From: Desulfobacteraceae bacterium
Lineage (GTDB): Bacteria; Desulfobacterota; Desulfobacteria; Desulfobacterales; Desulfobacteraceae
Direction: 5' to 3'
Assembly (NCBI GenBank): GCA_004796375.1
Contig: QZLA01000348.1
Coordinates: forward strand, 35,217 to 99,216
DNA: 64,000 nucleotides
The position numbers and the translations under genes were made by a program. The notes under the pieces were generated by a model. It was not told where the DNA came from and made no database searches. It saw nothing but the letters and a program-made list of their open reading frames with translations. Shown here one piece after another: positions 17,207-25,978 of this stretch (its first letter is position 1; each line of letters starts with the position of its first letter).

Positions 17207-19096
17207 TCAGCTCTCCCGGTCCTGGGGTTCAAACAGGAGGGGGGGCTTGTCCGCATAAATTTCTGCAATTTCCAAGGGTGCTCCCTTGTCATCCAGGGTG
17301 ACGCGGCCGATACCGCAGGCATTGATCAGGCGCTGTTTTTCCCTGCCCTTTGGCACCCGTTCATGGATCACCATATCCCGCCGTTTAGTGAATAGATTCA
17401 ACGGGGACCAGGGGGAATACATGATCTGGTTGACCGTGTCCAGCCAGGTCAGGATCGAACCGGGAAATTCATTTTTTATCCCGGAGGAGGTGATTTGCCA
17501 GATCCCGGGGCAGTTTTTGGAGAACCGCAGTTCCACATCATAGGCAAAAGAATAGTGCACGTCACCGGAGATGATCACGTTGTGGGATGCGGTCCTTGCA
17601 TTCTTGAATATTTCCAGCAGGGCATAGGCGGATTTCCGGTGGCCCATCCAGTTTTCCGCATCTACAGCCAGGGAATACCCGAACATGGTGAAGAACCGCT
17701 GGATCAGCTCGATGATTTTTACCCCGAATATGGGCGCTGGTGCCACCAGGAGGACGGCCTGGGTGCGCATGAGTTTGTGCTGAAGCTTCATCAGTGCTTC
17801 CCAGTTCAACAAGCCGGACGGGCTTGCCGGGCGGCGGTCCCGTTTCCAGCGTTGTGTTCGGCTGTCCACCACCACCAGTTCGGGGAACAGCGGAACCTCA
17901 TAGTGCCAGTGCCTGAAGTCCAGGAGCCGATCGATAAACCGGTCGTGGTTGGGTTTTTCAGGTTCTGTAAAATAGCGGTCTGCCGCTGTGAGCAGATCTT
18001 CGGGGAAAGTGGCCGGGGAGTTTCCCAGTCCCTGGCATAAAAAGTAGGCCATCAGGCCGTTGCCGATGATGCGTTTGGTGAAGGGATGGCCGTAGGCCCG
18101 CTGTTCCCACTTGGATGTGAGGTTCCAGTCATCCGTGACATCATGGTCATCAAAGATCATGTAGGTGGGGATATGGGCTAACAGCCGCTGGACTTTGGGC
18201 AGCTCTTTTACAAACCCTTCAATGGCAAGGCTTTCTTTCTCATAGATCGCTTTGAATTTCACCGGGATTTTCATGGGATCGACAGATAACCGATCCCAGA
18301 GTGCCGGGGACCATACCAGGATATACATAGCCATCCATTCTGCAAAGGTCACCATGTGATTCTGGGCAAAGCTGGATGAGAAGATGTGCTTGGCACCACC
18401 CCGGCGGTACCATTTTTCGCCGATCTTTGTCCGCGGCAGGATATTCTTTCTCAGGTAATAGCAGTCCGGGCGGGCATACAGTTCGTGAGAGTCTTCAACC
18501 GCTGCATCATCAAAGGATTCGGGATAAAGACCGAGTATTCTCACCACGGAATGGATCGCCTGGAGCATGGGACCGGCCACATCGTCCGCATAGATCTGGT
18601 CACCGGTCAGCATCAGCAGGGCCGGTCGAAGCGTCATGTCATCCAGGGAGTGCCGGATTTCACGGTCCAGCCCGGTAAACGCGTCGGTGGAGTCGTGATG
18701 GGGCTTCCGGCACGACCCGTGAAAGAACCGTTTTATTTTTTCCCTGACCACAAAGGAGGGTCTTGCCTGGCCCGGATATACGATATGGGGAAGCATCCGG
18801 GTCAGCTGCATCCCCTGATCTGTTTCAATGTCATATTCGATTTTCTGGTCACAGGGAAGCGGATCGTCAAAGCGGATGTGGGCCAGGTGAACCCATGCCC
18901 GGGTACCGACCCGAAACACCTTCAGGGAGGTCTCATCCGGATCAATGGTAAAATTACGGTCGGGCAGATAATAATGAATCCGGGCAGAGAGCGTTTGGGG
19001 GCTGATCCACCAGAGTACCATTTCATCGGAGGTCAGCCGCCTGAGCATGGGGCCGCAGATAAAATTGGGGAGCGGTTGGGTGATTTTCTGATCCAT
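17207..19096 (-). CDS. PhoD-like metallophosphatase without signal peptide
   Basis: A ~629-residue member of the PhoD-like phosphatase/phosphodiesterase family. Metal-binding motifs in order (numbered from a TTG four codons upstream): HGSCRKPH at 130-137, LTGDQIYADD at 167-176, FDDHDVTDDW at 319-328, VVVDSRTQRW around 412-421 and ISGDVHYSFAYD at 513-524. No signal peptide or Tat motif is seen, so it is probably cytoplasmic, unlike secreted PhoD. The ATG at 19096 has GAGG seven bases upstream; the stop of the preceding DNRLRE gene is eight bases away, so the two are an operon. Substrate (phospholipid, nucleotide or phosphoester) unknown. Confidence 0.87.
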   Translation of the reverse strand: MDQKITQPLPNFICGPMLRRLTSDEMVLWWISPQTLSARIHYYLPDRNFTIDPDETSLKVFRVGTRAWVHLAHIRFDDPLPCDQKIEYDIETDQGMQLTRMLPHIVYPGQARPSFVVREKIKRFFHGSCRKPHHDSTDAFTGLDREIRHSLDDMTLRPALLMLTGDQIYADDVAGPMLQAIHSVVRILGLYPESFDDAAVEDSHELYARPDCYYLRKNILPRTKIGEKWYRRGGAKHIFSSSFAQNHMVTFAEWMAMYILVWSPALWDRLSVDPMKIPVKFKAIYEKESLAIEGFVKELPKVQRLLAHIPTYMIFDDHDVTDDWNLTSKWEQRAYGHPFTKRIIGNGLMAYFLCQGLGNSPATFPEDLLTAADRYFTEPEKPNHDRFIDRLLDFRHWHYEVPLFPELVVVDSRTQRWKRDRRPASPSGLLNWEALMKLQHKLMRTQAVLLVAPAPIFGVKIIELIQRFFTMFGYSLAVDAENWMGHRKSAYALLEIFKNARTASHNVIISGDVHYSFAYDVELRFSKNCPGIWQITSSGIKNEFPGSILTWLDTVNQIMYSPWSPLNLFTKRRDMVIHERVPKGREKQRLINACGIGRVTLDDKGAPLEIAEIYADKPPLLFEPQDRES

Positions 19097-19104
19097 GATT
19101 TGCC

Positions 19105-21045
19105 TCAATCTCTTTCAGTGGTGGACCCGGTTCCCCCAAAGGAACCCTGGCCCGGGTTTGATCTGGCCCTGACGCCTGATATGATCAGTTCCGGCCGCTT
19201 GGCGGCATCTTTGAATTCCTTTGAGTAAAAGGCATACTGGGACTCCGGTGACCCAGACCGTGGCGGGGAACTGCACTTAATCATCAAGCCATGGTTGGGG
19301 CTTCCGGCCAGCCAGGATTGAACCAGAGGCGAGATGTCTATCTCGACGAATTTGTTTTCGCCGGGGCCGGGATGGAAAACCACAGAGGGTGCCGGAACAT
19401 ACCTTGGCTGATTGATCCAGGATATATCACCGGGTCGTGTCACCGCGGGGTTCTTGGTGCTGCCACGGCCCTCACTCCAGGAACTGAGCAGCTTGAATAC
19501 CCCAAGGTCCAGGGCCGGTCGGCCGCCGGTACGGGTGTGATATAGCCTGAGTACGGCCCGGTTGAGTCTCTGGCGTTTGAATGCAGACAGGTCAAACTTG
19601 ATAAAGGTCCGCTTTTCTCCGCCTGTGGGGTGCCATCCAGCTCCGAGGACCTGGGACAACCCCTGGTTGGTCCGGCTCAGGTTTTTTCGGGTGTCGGCAT
19701 AAACATAGCTGTCGGCCACAGGAGGCAGGCGGATGCTGTCTGCCGGATGCAGGACCGGTTTCGGGACGGTGATGATCTCCTTTTTCTTTATATTTTTTTT
19801 GGGCGGCATTGCAGGTTCAGCGTCGGTTTTCGGCGGGGGCTTGATTCTGGTGCCTCTCGGTTTTCCAGAACAGACCGGTGTTTCCACACCGTAATGTCGT
19901 TTTAAATCATCGCGTCTAAATTTCCATATCCTTGTGTTGCATGATTTCCCGTCTTCACCGGTCCATCTCACCTGGGCCGCATTGGCGGTGCAGGATATGG
20001 ACAGGCTAACGGGGTCCGCAAGAGCCGCGCCAGGGATATGACCGGAGTAATGAACCCTCCCCCGGTTCCGGCTTGAATCAAAATGGTAAACCTGGAAAAG
20101 CAGCCTGCCGCCGCCCCGGGGAATATACACCAGAAAACCGGTGTTAAAGCCGCCGGTCCGGGGCCCGGTACACAGGGCAAACCCGTCAACCGGGCCGATG
20201 CGGGAAACGATTTTGCATTTTTTTGACCAGATGTTTTTTGAGACCTTCCATTGCTGGCTGCAGACGCTCAGGTCGTCATGCCCGCCCCGGGTAACGAACC
20301 GGTTCATGTCCGGCTTCTCCTCGTCTGGCCGCCTGGTACGGATACGGATTCTTTTGGTCAGCTCGGCCACATCGTAGCTGCTGCCTTTCCGGATTCCCAG
20401 GGTCACATCATGGTGACCGGGTTCAGTAAACTTGAGGCTGATTTCCGGGCCGCTTTTGACATAGGCATCATTCACGTACCATCGGTATTCACTGATACGG
20501 TAGGGGTTGCGGCATTGCTGAGTGAACACGATGCTGTCTCCGGATTCAAGTGTGGGTTTTGACGCGTTTTTAGGGGTATAGATAAAATCAACCTCAGACG
20601 CATGGATGGGTTCGATGCTGATTTTCCCTCTCAGAGACTGGTTTTCGCTGGGATCTGTTGAAATCATCATCACTTTTAGGCGGTACTCACCGGGGGTATG
20701 AAATCTGTAGGTAATGGACTGGCCTGTTCCCACCTGTTTTCCATTCACATACCAAGCAAAGGTATACCGGTTTCCGGGAGTGAGCCCACGGGTCACTATG
20801 GCCAGCGAATAGGAGGTTTTAACCCGATAGGGCGGCGGTTCGTCCCCCTCTATAATCATGTCCAACAGCTCTGGCAGGCCGGAATCCTGAGCATTCACTG
20901 CAAGATCCACCGAATTCAAGCCGTCTGTAATACGCGCTGCTCCTGCCGCGTCTGTACCTGGGATGGAAAAAACTGTCCAGATGATCATCAGGGCATATAC
21001 AATCATATTAAACGGTTTAATAGGGGGGTTCTGCATGGTTATCAT
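19105..21045 (-). CDS. Exported PKD-like and DNRLRE-domain protein
   Basis: A 646-residue protein with a signal/anchor segment at ~14-33 (MIVYALMIIWTVFSIPG). Two Ig/PKD-like modules follow (~75-150 with YTFAWYVNGKQVGTG and YRFHTPGEYRLKV; ~160-235 with YRWYVNDAYVKSG and LKFTEPGHHDVTL). After a Cys-containing middle region and a basic Lys/Pro linker comes a C-terminal DNRLRE-type beta-sandwich (~445-635; ADSYVYADT, RTFIKFDLSAF, FVEIDISPLVQSWLAG). Such domains occur on cell-surface and carbohydrate-associated proteins. GGGAGG eight bases before the ATG supports the start. Co-transcribed with the PhoD-like gene. Function unknown. Confidence 0.82.
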   Translation of the reverse strand: MITMQNPPIKPFNMIVYALMIIWTVFSIPGTDAAGAARITDGLNSVDLAVNAQDSGLPELLDMIIEGDEPPPYRVKTSYSLAIVTRGLTPGNRYTFAWYVNGKQVGTGQSITYRFHTPGEYRLKVMMISTDPSENQSLRGKISIEPIHASEVDFIYTPKNASKPTLESGDSIVFTQQCRNPYRISEYRWYVNDAYVKSGPEISLKFTEPGHHDVTLGIRKGSSYDVAELTKRIRIRTRRPDEEKPDMNRFVTRGGHDDLSVCSQQWKVSKNIWSKKCKIVSRIGPVDGFALCTGPRTGGFNTGFLVYIPRGGGRLLFQVYHFDSSRNRGRVHYSGHIPGAALADPVSLSISCTANAAQVRWTGEDGKSCNTRIWKFRRDDLKRHYGVETPVCSGKPRGTRIKPPPKTDAEPAMPPKKNIKKKEIITVPKPVLHPADSIRLPPVADSYVYADTRKNLSRTNQGLSQVLGAGWHPTGGEKRTFIKFDLSAFKRQRLNRAVLRLYHTRTGGRPALDLGVFKLLSSWSEGRGSTKNPAVTRPGDISWINQPRYVPAPSVVFHPGPGENKFVEIDISPLVQSWLAGSPNHGLMIKCSSPPRSGSPESQYAFYSKEFKDAAKRPELIISGVRARSNPGQGSFGGTGSTTERD

Positions 21046-21511
21046 TGGTTGCGCCTCCCTTTGCCTAAATGGTTTTTGGGGTGGACTGTTATAGCCGTTG
21101 AAGGGCTAAGAGAGTATCGGTATATCCGAATGCCAGCATACAAGGCAGCGGTTAAAATTTCAAGTCCGAGAATCACACATCCTGCTTGTCTTCCGATTTC
21201 CATGATCTGCTCGGAAAATTCTAATGAAAATCTCCATTGGTTATGGGGAATTTCGAAGTTAAAAATGAGGATTTCCCCAATATTTTTAATTGGGAATAGT
21301 TGATAAGAACATACTGGGGTAATCACTAACTGCGAATCATCTCACAGCGTTCAGGATCCGGAGCCAGGTCAGACACCTCAATCGGCATTTCATCTTTCAA
21401 GGCCAGGGGGAGCCCTTTGGCAGGGCGCTATTTTAATGGGCCTTTTGTACTCAGCGCGGGCAGTGCTTATCCCGCCGACCGATGTGTCAATTAAAACCAA
21501 AGGAGTGTGTC
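21046..21511. other. Non-coding gap with hairpins between divergent genes
   Basis: This 466-base gap is A/T-rich in its first half. It contains TGGGGAA (21244-21250), TTTCCCCAAT (21273-21282) and ATTGGGAA (21289-21296). The middle element can pair with either neighbour, so two alternative hairpins are possible. A GC-rich hairpin GCCCT/AGGGC follows near 21411-21426. A minus-strand frame of 94 codons from a GTG at 21326 overlaps the next gene by ATGA but has no recognisable content. The gap should hold the divergent promoters; I cannot place them with confidence. Confidence 0.4.
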
Positions 21512-23761
21512 ATGGAAAAAGGTAAGCGAAAAAATGTGAAACTTGAGGTCAGTGTAGACTTGGCCCCTTCAGATCCCAAGCCGGATCAAAAAGGCGTGAT
21601 CTACGCCTTTGACTCAAAAAACCGGTTGGTGGGCCGCAAGTCACTTCCTTCAGGAAAGGGTGGAAAGGTAGAGCTCAGCCTTTCAGCGGAACTCAGGCAG
21701 GAGAAGCTCAGGATCATCATCGGACCTGAGTTATCGGAAGCTGTGATCCATGATCAAAAATGCCTGGCTGTTAAACTGCCCATGGGCAAGCGGCCTGAAC
21801 CGCCCATTACGCCGGGAATGGTCTTAAAAAAGGGCGGTACTGAAAAACGGCTCCGGATGTCGGACCGCGTCATGAAAACCGATATGCAAGTATCCGCGGA
21901 TCGCTTCAGGTTGTGGGGGCAGTGCTCGTGCACGGTAAGGGGACGCCTGGTCAAGCAGGTCGAGCTGCCTGACGGAAGTATCCGCGAGATGGGGGTTTAC
22001 CAGGCCTGCATCTACATTTATGAGGTGGACCGGGTCTATTATGTCATCGAACAGCTCCCGGAACTTGAACTGCTGCGGATACGGGATGAATTGATTGAGA
22101 TTTTCAGGCAGTGGCCGCCGGACCCCTTCCCACCGGAACCGGTCCCCCCGGATCCCTGGCCGCCGGGGCCTGAGCCGTTCAGGAGTGAAATTCCCGGCAT
22201 CCGGGCAGTCAAGTGGGCACTGCCCCAGGTGCATACTGCCCTGAAAGAGAAAAAGCTGGCGGAATTTGAGCCGGTATTCACGTCCCAGTCCGCCGTGGCA
22301 CTGAGGCGGGAACTTCTGGCCCGGGCAGACAAGCTGATTCCCTATCTGTGCTTTATGCCCCATGTTTACGGTTTCTTTGACAAGGATTTTATCACCTGCA
22401 CCTGCACAGACAGTTCCGGGTATTTTGAGCGGGAGATCACCTACTCCTGCCTGGATGACAAGCCGGATCTCTACTTTACGGCCCACCAGTGTATCGGCGG
22501 CAACTGGGTGACGCTCTATGACCCCGGGCTCCGCTGCCATGTTCACTGGAACTACGCCTGCGGCAGCGAAGTCCTCCTGGTCACAGATGAACCCGGTGCC
22601 ATCCTTGGGGTCGAAGAGAACATCGACCCGCCCGCCGATGTGTATACCTGGGTGGAACCCCATGGTATTGGCAATGCCAATCTGCATGTTATCAATGATG
22701 ACGGTACCATGGATTACACGCATAACGAACAGCCCATTGAGGGCGCCCCGTTCGGTGCCCGTCTCAAGTTCCGCATGGGCAAAAGCAATAATATACCCAA
22801 CAATGAGGCGTACTATTATCGCCTCCAGTACCGGCAGGGAACCGGGGGCCAATGGCATGAATCACTGGAGCCGGTGACCCGGCACTACATCCATGAAGAG
22901 GATGGCAAGATCACCTTTCCAACCGTGGCATTGGGGCCCAAGCCGGTCAACGGGATGCATCTTTACCGGTTCAAACCGCGCAAACCCAAAGACCTGGATT
23001 CCAGCCTGGATGAGGATATGGACCAGTGGCCGGATGAAACCTGGTTCGGGTCAGACCTTGATGCCGGTTATTTTAATACGGTAAAATTCCCAGGAGGGAT
23101 TGAGAATGCCCATGGCCTGTACCAGATCAAGATCGAGGTGTATGATATAAACGGTAATATTGTGAATCCCTATGAAGCCAATCCTAAATTTGAGTTTATT
23201 AAGCCCATTACAAAAGATTCGCCGAATCAGGCAACTGAAACCGATGTAACGGATGTCGCTGACCGGGACGATGAAGGGTTTATTTTCAACCTGGTGATTG
23301 ACAACCGGTCGTGCACCGCCGCGATTGACCTGCCCCTGGTGGATGGAGAGCTGCAATCGGAATCGGAATGCGGGTTCCTGACCTACGAAACCTCGGATGA
23401 CGTGAAAATTTCATTTACCGCCAGCCATCCGGGCAATCATGCCATAGCTTCATTTACCCTGAAGCGGGGAAGCAGTAATGCTGCCGGAGGGAATATGAAT
23501 CTCTCCTGGGAAGAGGTGGCTTCCCCCTCACCTGGCGATAGTGTCTCCAATGGGTATACGAATGACAATGACGGTGATTTCCATAAAACCGTGGGTGTGG
23601 CTACATTGCTCGGGCCCTGTACCAATGCGGCATTTGCCGAGCGCCTGCATGTCTATGCCAAGGCGTTTAACGGGTTTCACCGGATTGCATGGTATGACGG
23701 TCGCTATTATGACGCGTCTGATTTAAGGGCATTTGCCCTGGCGTTGGATGATTCCGAATAA
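21512..23761 (+). CDS. Large protein of unknown function with proline hinge and transthyretin-like segments
   Basis: A 749-residue protein without signal peptide. AAAGGAG nine bases before the ATG at 21512 decides the start; an in-frame ATG ten codons upstream lacks one. Features seen: an N-terminal beta-rich part (~1-95); a CTVRGRLVKQVELPDG module and later a GYFEREITYSCLDDKPDLYF module that look like carboxypeptidase-regulatory/transthyretin-type sandwiches; a Pro-rich hinge (~205-228, repeated PPDP/PPEP/PPGP); and a Cys-containing middle (CTCTDSSG, HVHWNYACG). The C-terminal half has VEVYDINGNIVNPYE- and SFTASHPGNHAIASFTLKRG-like strands. I do not recognise the family. A VRGRVRDD module also occurs in the TcA-like protein at 42085, so a related contact role is conceivable but unproven. 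Confidence 0.8.
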   Translation: MEKGKRKNVKLEVSVDLAPSDPKPDQKGVIYAFDSKNRLVGRKSLPSGKGGKVELSLSAELRQEKLRIIIGPELSEAVIHDQKCLAVKLPMGKRPEPPITPGMVLKKGGTEKRLRMSDRVMKTDMQVSADRFRLWGQCSCTVRGRLVKQVELPDGSIREMGVYQACIYIYEVDRVYYVIEQLPELELLRIRDELIEIFRQWPPDPFPPEPVPPDPWPPGPEPFRSEIPGIRAVKWALPQVHTALKEKKLAEFEPVFTSQSAVALRRELLARADKLIPYLCFMPHVYGFFDKDFITCTCTDSSGYFEREITYSCLDDKPDLYFTAHQCIGGNWVTLYDPGLRCHVHWNYACGSEVLLVTDEPGAILGVEENIDPPADVYTWVEPHGIGNANLHVINDDGTMDYTHNEQPIEGAPFGARLKFRMGKSNNIPNNEAYYYRLQYRQGTGGQWHESLEPVTRHYIHEEDGKITFPTVALGPKPVNGMHLYRFKPRKPKDLDSSLDEDMDQWPDETWFGSDLDAGYFNTVKFPGGIENAHGLYQIKIEVYDINGNIVNPYEANPKFEFIKPITKDSPNQATETDVTDVADRDDEGFIFNLVIDNRSCTAAIDLPLVDGELQSESECGFLTYETSDDVKISFTASHPGNHAIASFTLKRGSSNAAGGNMNLSWEEVASPSPGDSVSNGYTNDNDGDFHKTVGVATLLGPCTNAAFAERLHVYAKAFNGFHRIAWYDGRYYDASDLRAFALALDDSE

Positions 23762-23787
23762 TCTTCTTGCGGTACCCCCCCCATTCT

Positions 23788-23830
23788 GCAGCCTGCAGGG
23801 CGAAAACCTCAACCCCGTCCTGCAGGCTGC
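23788..23830 (+). terminator. GC-rich hairpin after the unknown 749-residue protein
   Basis: A perfect 12-bp inverted repeat GCAGCCTGCAGG/CCTGCAGGCTGC with a 19-base loop lies 27 bases after the stop codon. There is no T-run directly after it (the nearest, CCTTTTT, is about 14 bases on), so it may be a factor-dependent terminator or an mRNA 3' end stabiliser. Confidence 0.45.
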
Positions 23831-23875
23831 CCCGGTCATTAACCTCCTTTTTAACCCTGCATTTGAAATTTTCAC

Positions 23876-23912
23876 TTGACAATAAAATAGTAGTTACTAC
23901 AATAGTCACTAT
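23876..23912 (+). promoter_or_regulatory. azlCD promoter with two palindromic operators
   Basis: TTGACA (23876-23881), 16-base spacer, TACAAT (23898-23903). Two perfect 11-bp palindromes sit on it: GTAGTTACTAC (23890-23900), ending inside the -10, and ATAGTCACTAT (23902-23912), covering the start-site region. They share the half-site TAGT-n-ACTA and their centres are 12 bases apart, about one helix turn. The likely binder is the TrmB-type regulator encoded at the end of this operon. Confidence 0.7.
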
Positions 23913-23957
23913 GATGTTTTTATATTTGCAACCATCAAACCAGCCGGGTGACAACAC

Positions 23958-24683
23958 ATGATCAAAGATGATATCAAAGAGGCCCTGAAAGGCGGCCTCC
24001 CCCTGTTTATCGGCTATGTTCCCCCGGCCATTGCGTTCGGGATTCTGGCAAAGAGCTGCGGGATCTCTTTGCTGGAAAGCTTTTTGTTTTCTGCGGTGGT
24101 GTTTGCCGGGGCCAGCCAGTTTATCGCATTGAATCTGCTGATGACCGGTATGGGCTTTGGCGGGATTATCCTTACCACACTATTGGTAAACTTCCGCCAT
24201 TTTCTGATGAGTGCCTATCTGTCTACCCGGGTGGGAAAGATCGCGAAACGGCTCTATTTTTTCATGGCGTTCGGTGTGACAGACGAGGTATTCAGTGTAC
24301 TGTCATTTTCAAAGCGGGAATTAACGCCGGCCTATGTGTTTACCCTGCAGATGTCTGCCTACACAGGGTGGGTATCCGGCACATTGACAGGATTTATCCT
24401 GGGGGGATTCCTGCCGCAGATTCTGACCCAAAGTATGGGAATCGCCCTGTATTCACTGCTGCTGGCCATTCTCCTGCCGGAGTTGAAAGCGTCGATAAAG
24501 GCAGTGATTCTTGCCCTGGCTTCCGGTCTGCTGAACACCCTGCTGGTCTGGCTGGACCTGCTGCCCGGGGGCTGGAATATTATTGTCTGTATCGTGGTGA
24601 TCGCGTTTGCAGGGTCGTTTTTCATGGGGGTTGAATCATCGGATTCCCAATCAAACAAAGATGGAGAAGAAGCATATGGATAA
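23958..24683 (+). CDS. azlC: AzlC-family branched-chain amino acid exporter, large subunit
   Basis: A 241-residue polytopic membrane protein of the AzlC family (large subunit of the BrnFE/YgaZH/AzlCD exporters for Leu, Ile, Val, Met and analogues). Family blocks visible: LPLFIGYVPPAIAFGILAKS near the start, FSAVVFAGASQFIALNLL, and LLVNFRHFLMSAYLS, followed by FGVTDEVFSVLS. Overlaps azlD by eight bases. Transcribed from the promoter at 23876 together with azlD and the regulator gene, so export is probably self-regulated by ligand or analogue stress. Confidence 0.92.
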   Translation: MIKDDIKEALKGGLPLFIGYVPPAIAFGILAKSCGISLLESFLFSAVVFAGASQFIALNLLMTGMGFGGIILTTLLVNFRHFLMSAYLSTRVGKIAKRLYFFMAFGVTDEVFSVLSFSKRELTPAYVFTLQMSAYTGWVSGTLTGFILGGFLPQILTQSMGIALYSLLLAILLPELKASIKAVILALASGLLNTLLVWLDLLPGGWNIIVCIVVIAFAGSFFMGVESSDSQSNKDGEEAYG

Positions 24684-24984
24684 CTTGATTCCGTTGATCC
24701 TGGGAATGGCTGCCGTGACTTACGGGCCAAGGATGATCCCCTTTTTCCTGATCAGCGGCACCCAATTGCCGGTTCGTGTGGACGCGTTTTTAAAATGTAT
24801 ACCCATTGCGGCCATTGGGGCATTGATCATACCGGGTGTGTTTTCAGCAATACCCGGGTCTCCCCTGGCTGTGGTCATGGGGATGGGGTTTGCCTTGATC
24901 GTCGGTTTCTGGCGCGGCGGGATCGTCATTCCGGTGATCGGTTCTGTGGCCGCAGCATATATGGTGCTCTGGCTGTCTCAATAG
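24676..24984 (+). CDS. azlD: AzlD-family exporter, small subunit
   Basis: The small partner of AzlC, 102 residues with three to four membrane helices (LIPLILGMAAVTYGPRMIPF, IAAIGALIIPGVFS, LAVVMGMGFALIVGFWRGG). The TYGPRMIPFFL motif is typical of the family. The start is the ATG at 24676, preceded by GGAGAAG; the frame stays open for 23 codons upstream inside azlC but those codons make no sense for the family. Ends ten bases before the regulator gene. Confidence 0.92.
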   Translation: MDNLIPLILGMAAVTYGPRMIPFFLISGTQLPVRVDAFLKCIPIAAIGALIIPGVFSAIPGSPLAVVMGMGFALIVGFWRGGIVIPVIGSVAAAYMVLWLSQ

Positions 24985-24994
24985 AGGGGGGACT

Positions 24995-25837
24995 ATGGAC
25001 CAATCCATGCGTATCATGAACGATATGAAACGACTCGGCTTTTCCGAGTATGAATGTAAAGCGTACCTGACCCTGCTGCAGACCTATCCCCTGAACGGTT
25101 ACGCGTTGAGCAAGCATTCGGGGATTCCGCGCTCGAGAATCTATGAGGTGATTAAAAGCATGATCAACAAGCAGATGGTCACCGAGCAGGCCCAGGAAAA
25201 GCAAAAGCTGTACTACCCCATGGAACCGGAGCTGTTCATCCGCAAACTCAGGAAGGAATATGAAGATGCATTCACCGGTATATCTCAGTATGTTTCCAAA
25301 CTGTACCAGGCCAAACCGCAGGATGACAAGCTGGTGGTCATCAAAGGGCGTCAGAATATCATCGACTTTTTGAAGATCCTGATCAAAGGGGCCGAGCAGC
25401 GGGTGGCCATGTCTATCTGGGATGAGGAGATCCAGGAAATCATTCCGGAACTGGATCAGTCCATTGGGCGTGGGGTCATGCTGCGCGGGATCTATTTCGG
25501 AGAATCGGTTCCCTATGACACCCTGGTACCCCACCGCCGGATCAAACGGTATATGGCCGAGAAAAAGCAGCGGTATCTTTCCATCATCATTGACGGATCC
25601 CATGCGGTGTCCGGTGTGGTATCCCGGGGTGAGGAGAGCAAGGTCACCTGGACACGGGATGAGGGTTTTATCGAAATCAGTGAAGATTATATTGCCCATG
25701 ACCTGTTGGTGAATCTCTATTCCGCCTCACTGGGTAATGATGCCTACAAGGCCTATGAGGCGTTTGCCGATAAAGTCCATAACCAGTATTTTCATTACTC
25801 AGAGGAGGAGTTCAACACCTACCGCTCACTGGAGTGA
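24995..25837 (+). CDS. TrmB-family transcriptional regulator
   Basis: A 280-residue regulator. An N-terminal winged helix-turn-helix of the TrmB type (~10-80; LGFSEYECKAYLTLLQTYPL and ALSKHSGIPRSRIYEVIKSM) is followed by a short coiled coil. The effector/phospholipase-D-like domain comes last (~100-250; IKGRQNIIDFLKILIKGAEQ, MSIWDEEI). TrmB proteins usually sense small metabolites. Third gene in the azlCD operon, so it is the best candidate to bind the two palindromes at the operon promoter, as repressor relieved by a branched-chain amino acid or related compound (inference). Confidence 0.9.
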   Translation: MDQSMRIMNDMKRLGFSEYECKAYLTLLQTYPLNGYALSKHSGIPRSRIYEVIKSMINKQMVTEQAQEKQKLYYPMEPELFIRKLRKEYEDAFTGISQYVSKLYQAKPQDDKLVVIKGRQNIIDFLKILIKGAEQRVAMSIWDEEIQEIIPELDQSIGRGVMLRGIYFGESVPYDTLVPHRRIKRYMAEKKQRYLSIIIDGSHAVSGVVSRGEESKVTWTRDEGFIEISEDYIAHDLLVNLYSASLGNDAYKAYEAFADKVHNQYFHYSEEEFNTYRSLE

Positions 25838-25978
25838 TCCTGTGGGCATCCTGTTATGGTTCGATTAAACCATCCGGGCGGTTCCATTACACGGTAGACA
25901 GAACCTGGAATCTTTTTTATAATGCCCCGGCATTGAGGGGGGATAGAATTTTTTAGTTGACTCGAATGATGAGGACCT

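Noticed and set aside
21042..21326. Minus-strand 94-codon frame with an ATGA overlap to the PKD/DNRLRE gene
   Set aside because: GTG start, no ribosome-binding site, A/T-rich, no family signature; the downstream gene has its own strong site, so coupling is not needed.
21824..22858. Minus-strand 344-codon frame
   Set aside because: Antisense shadow of the 749-residue protein, which has a good ribosome-binding site and consistent codon use.
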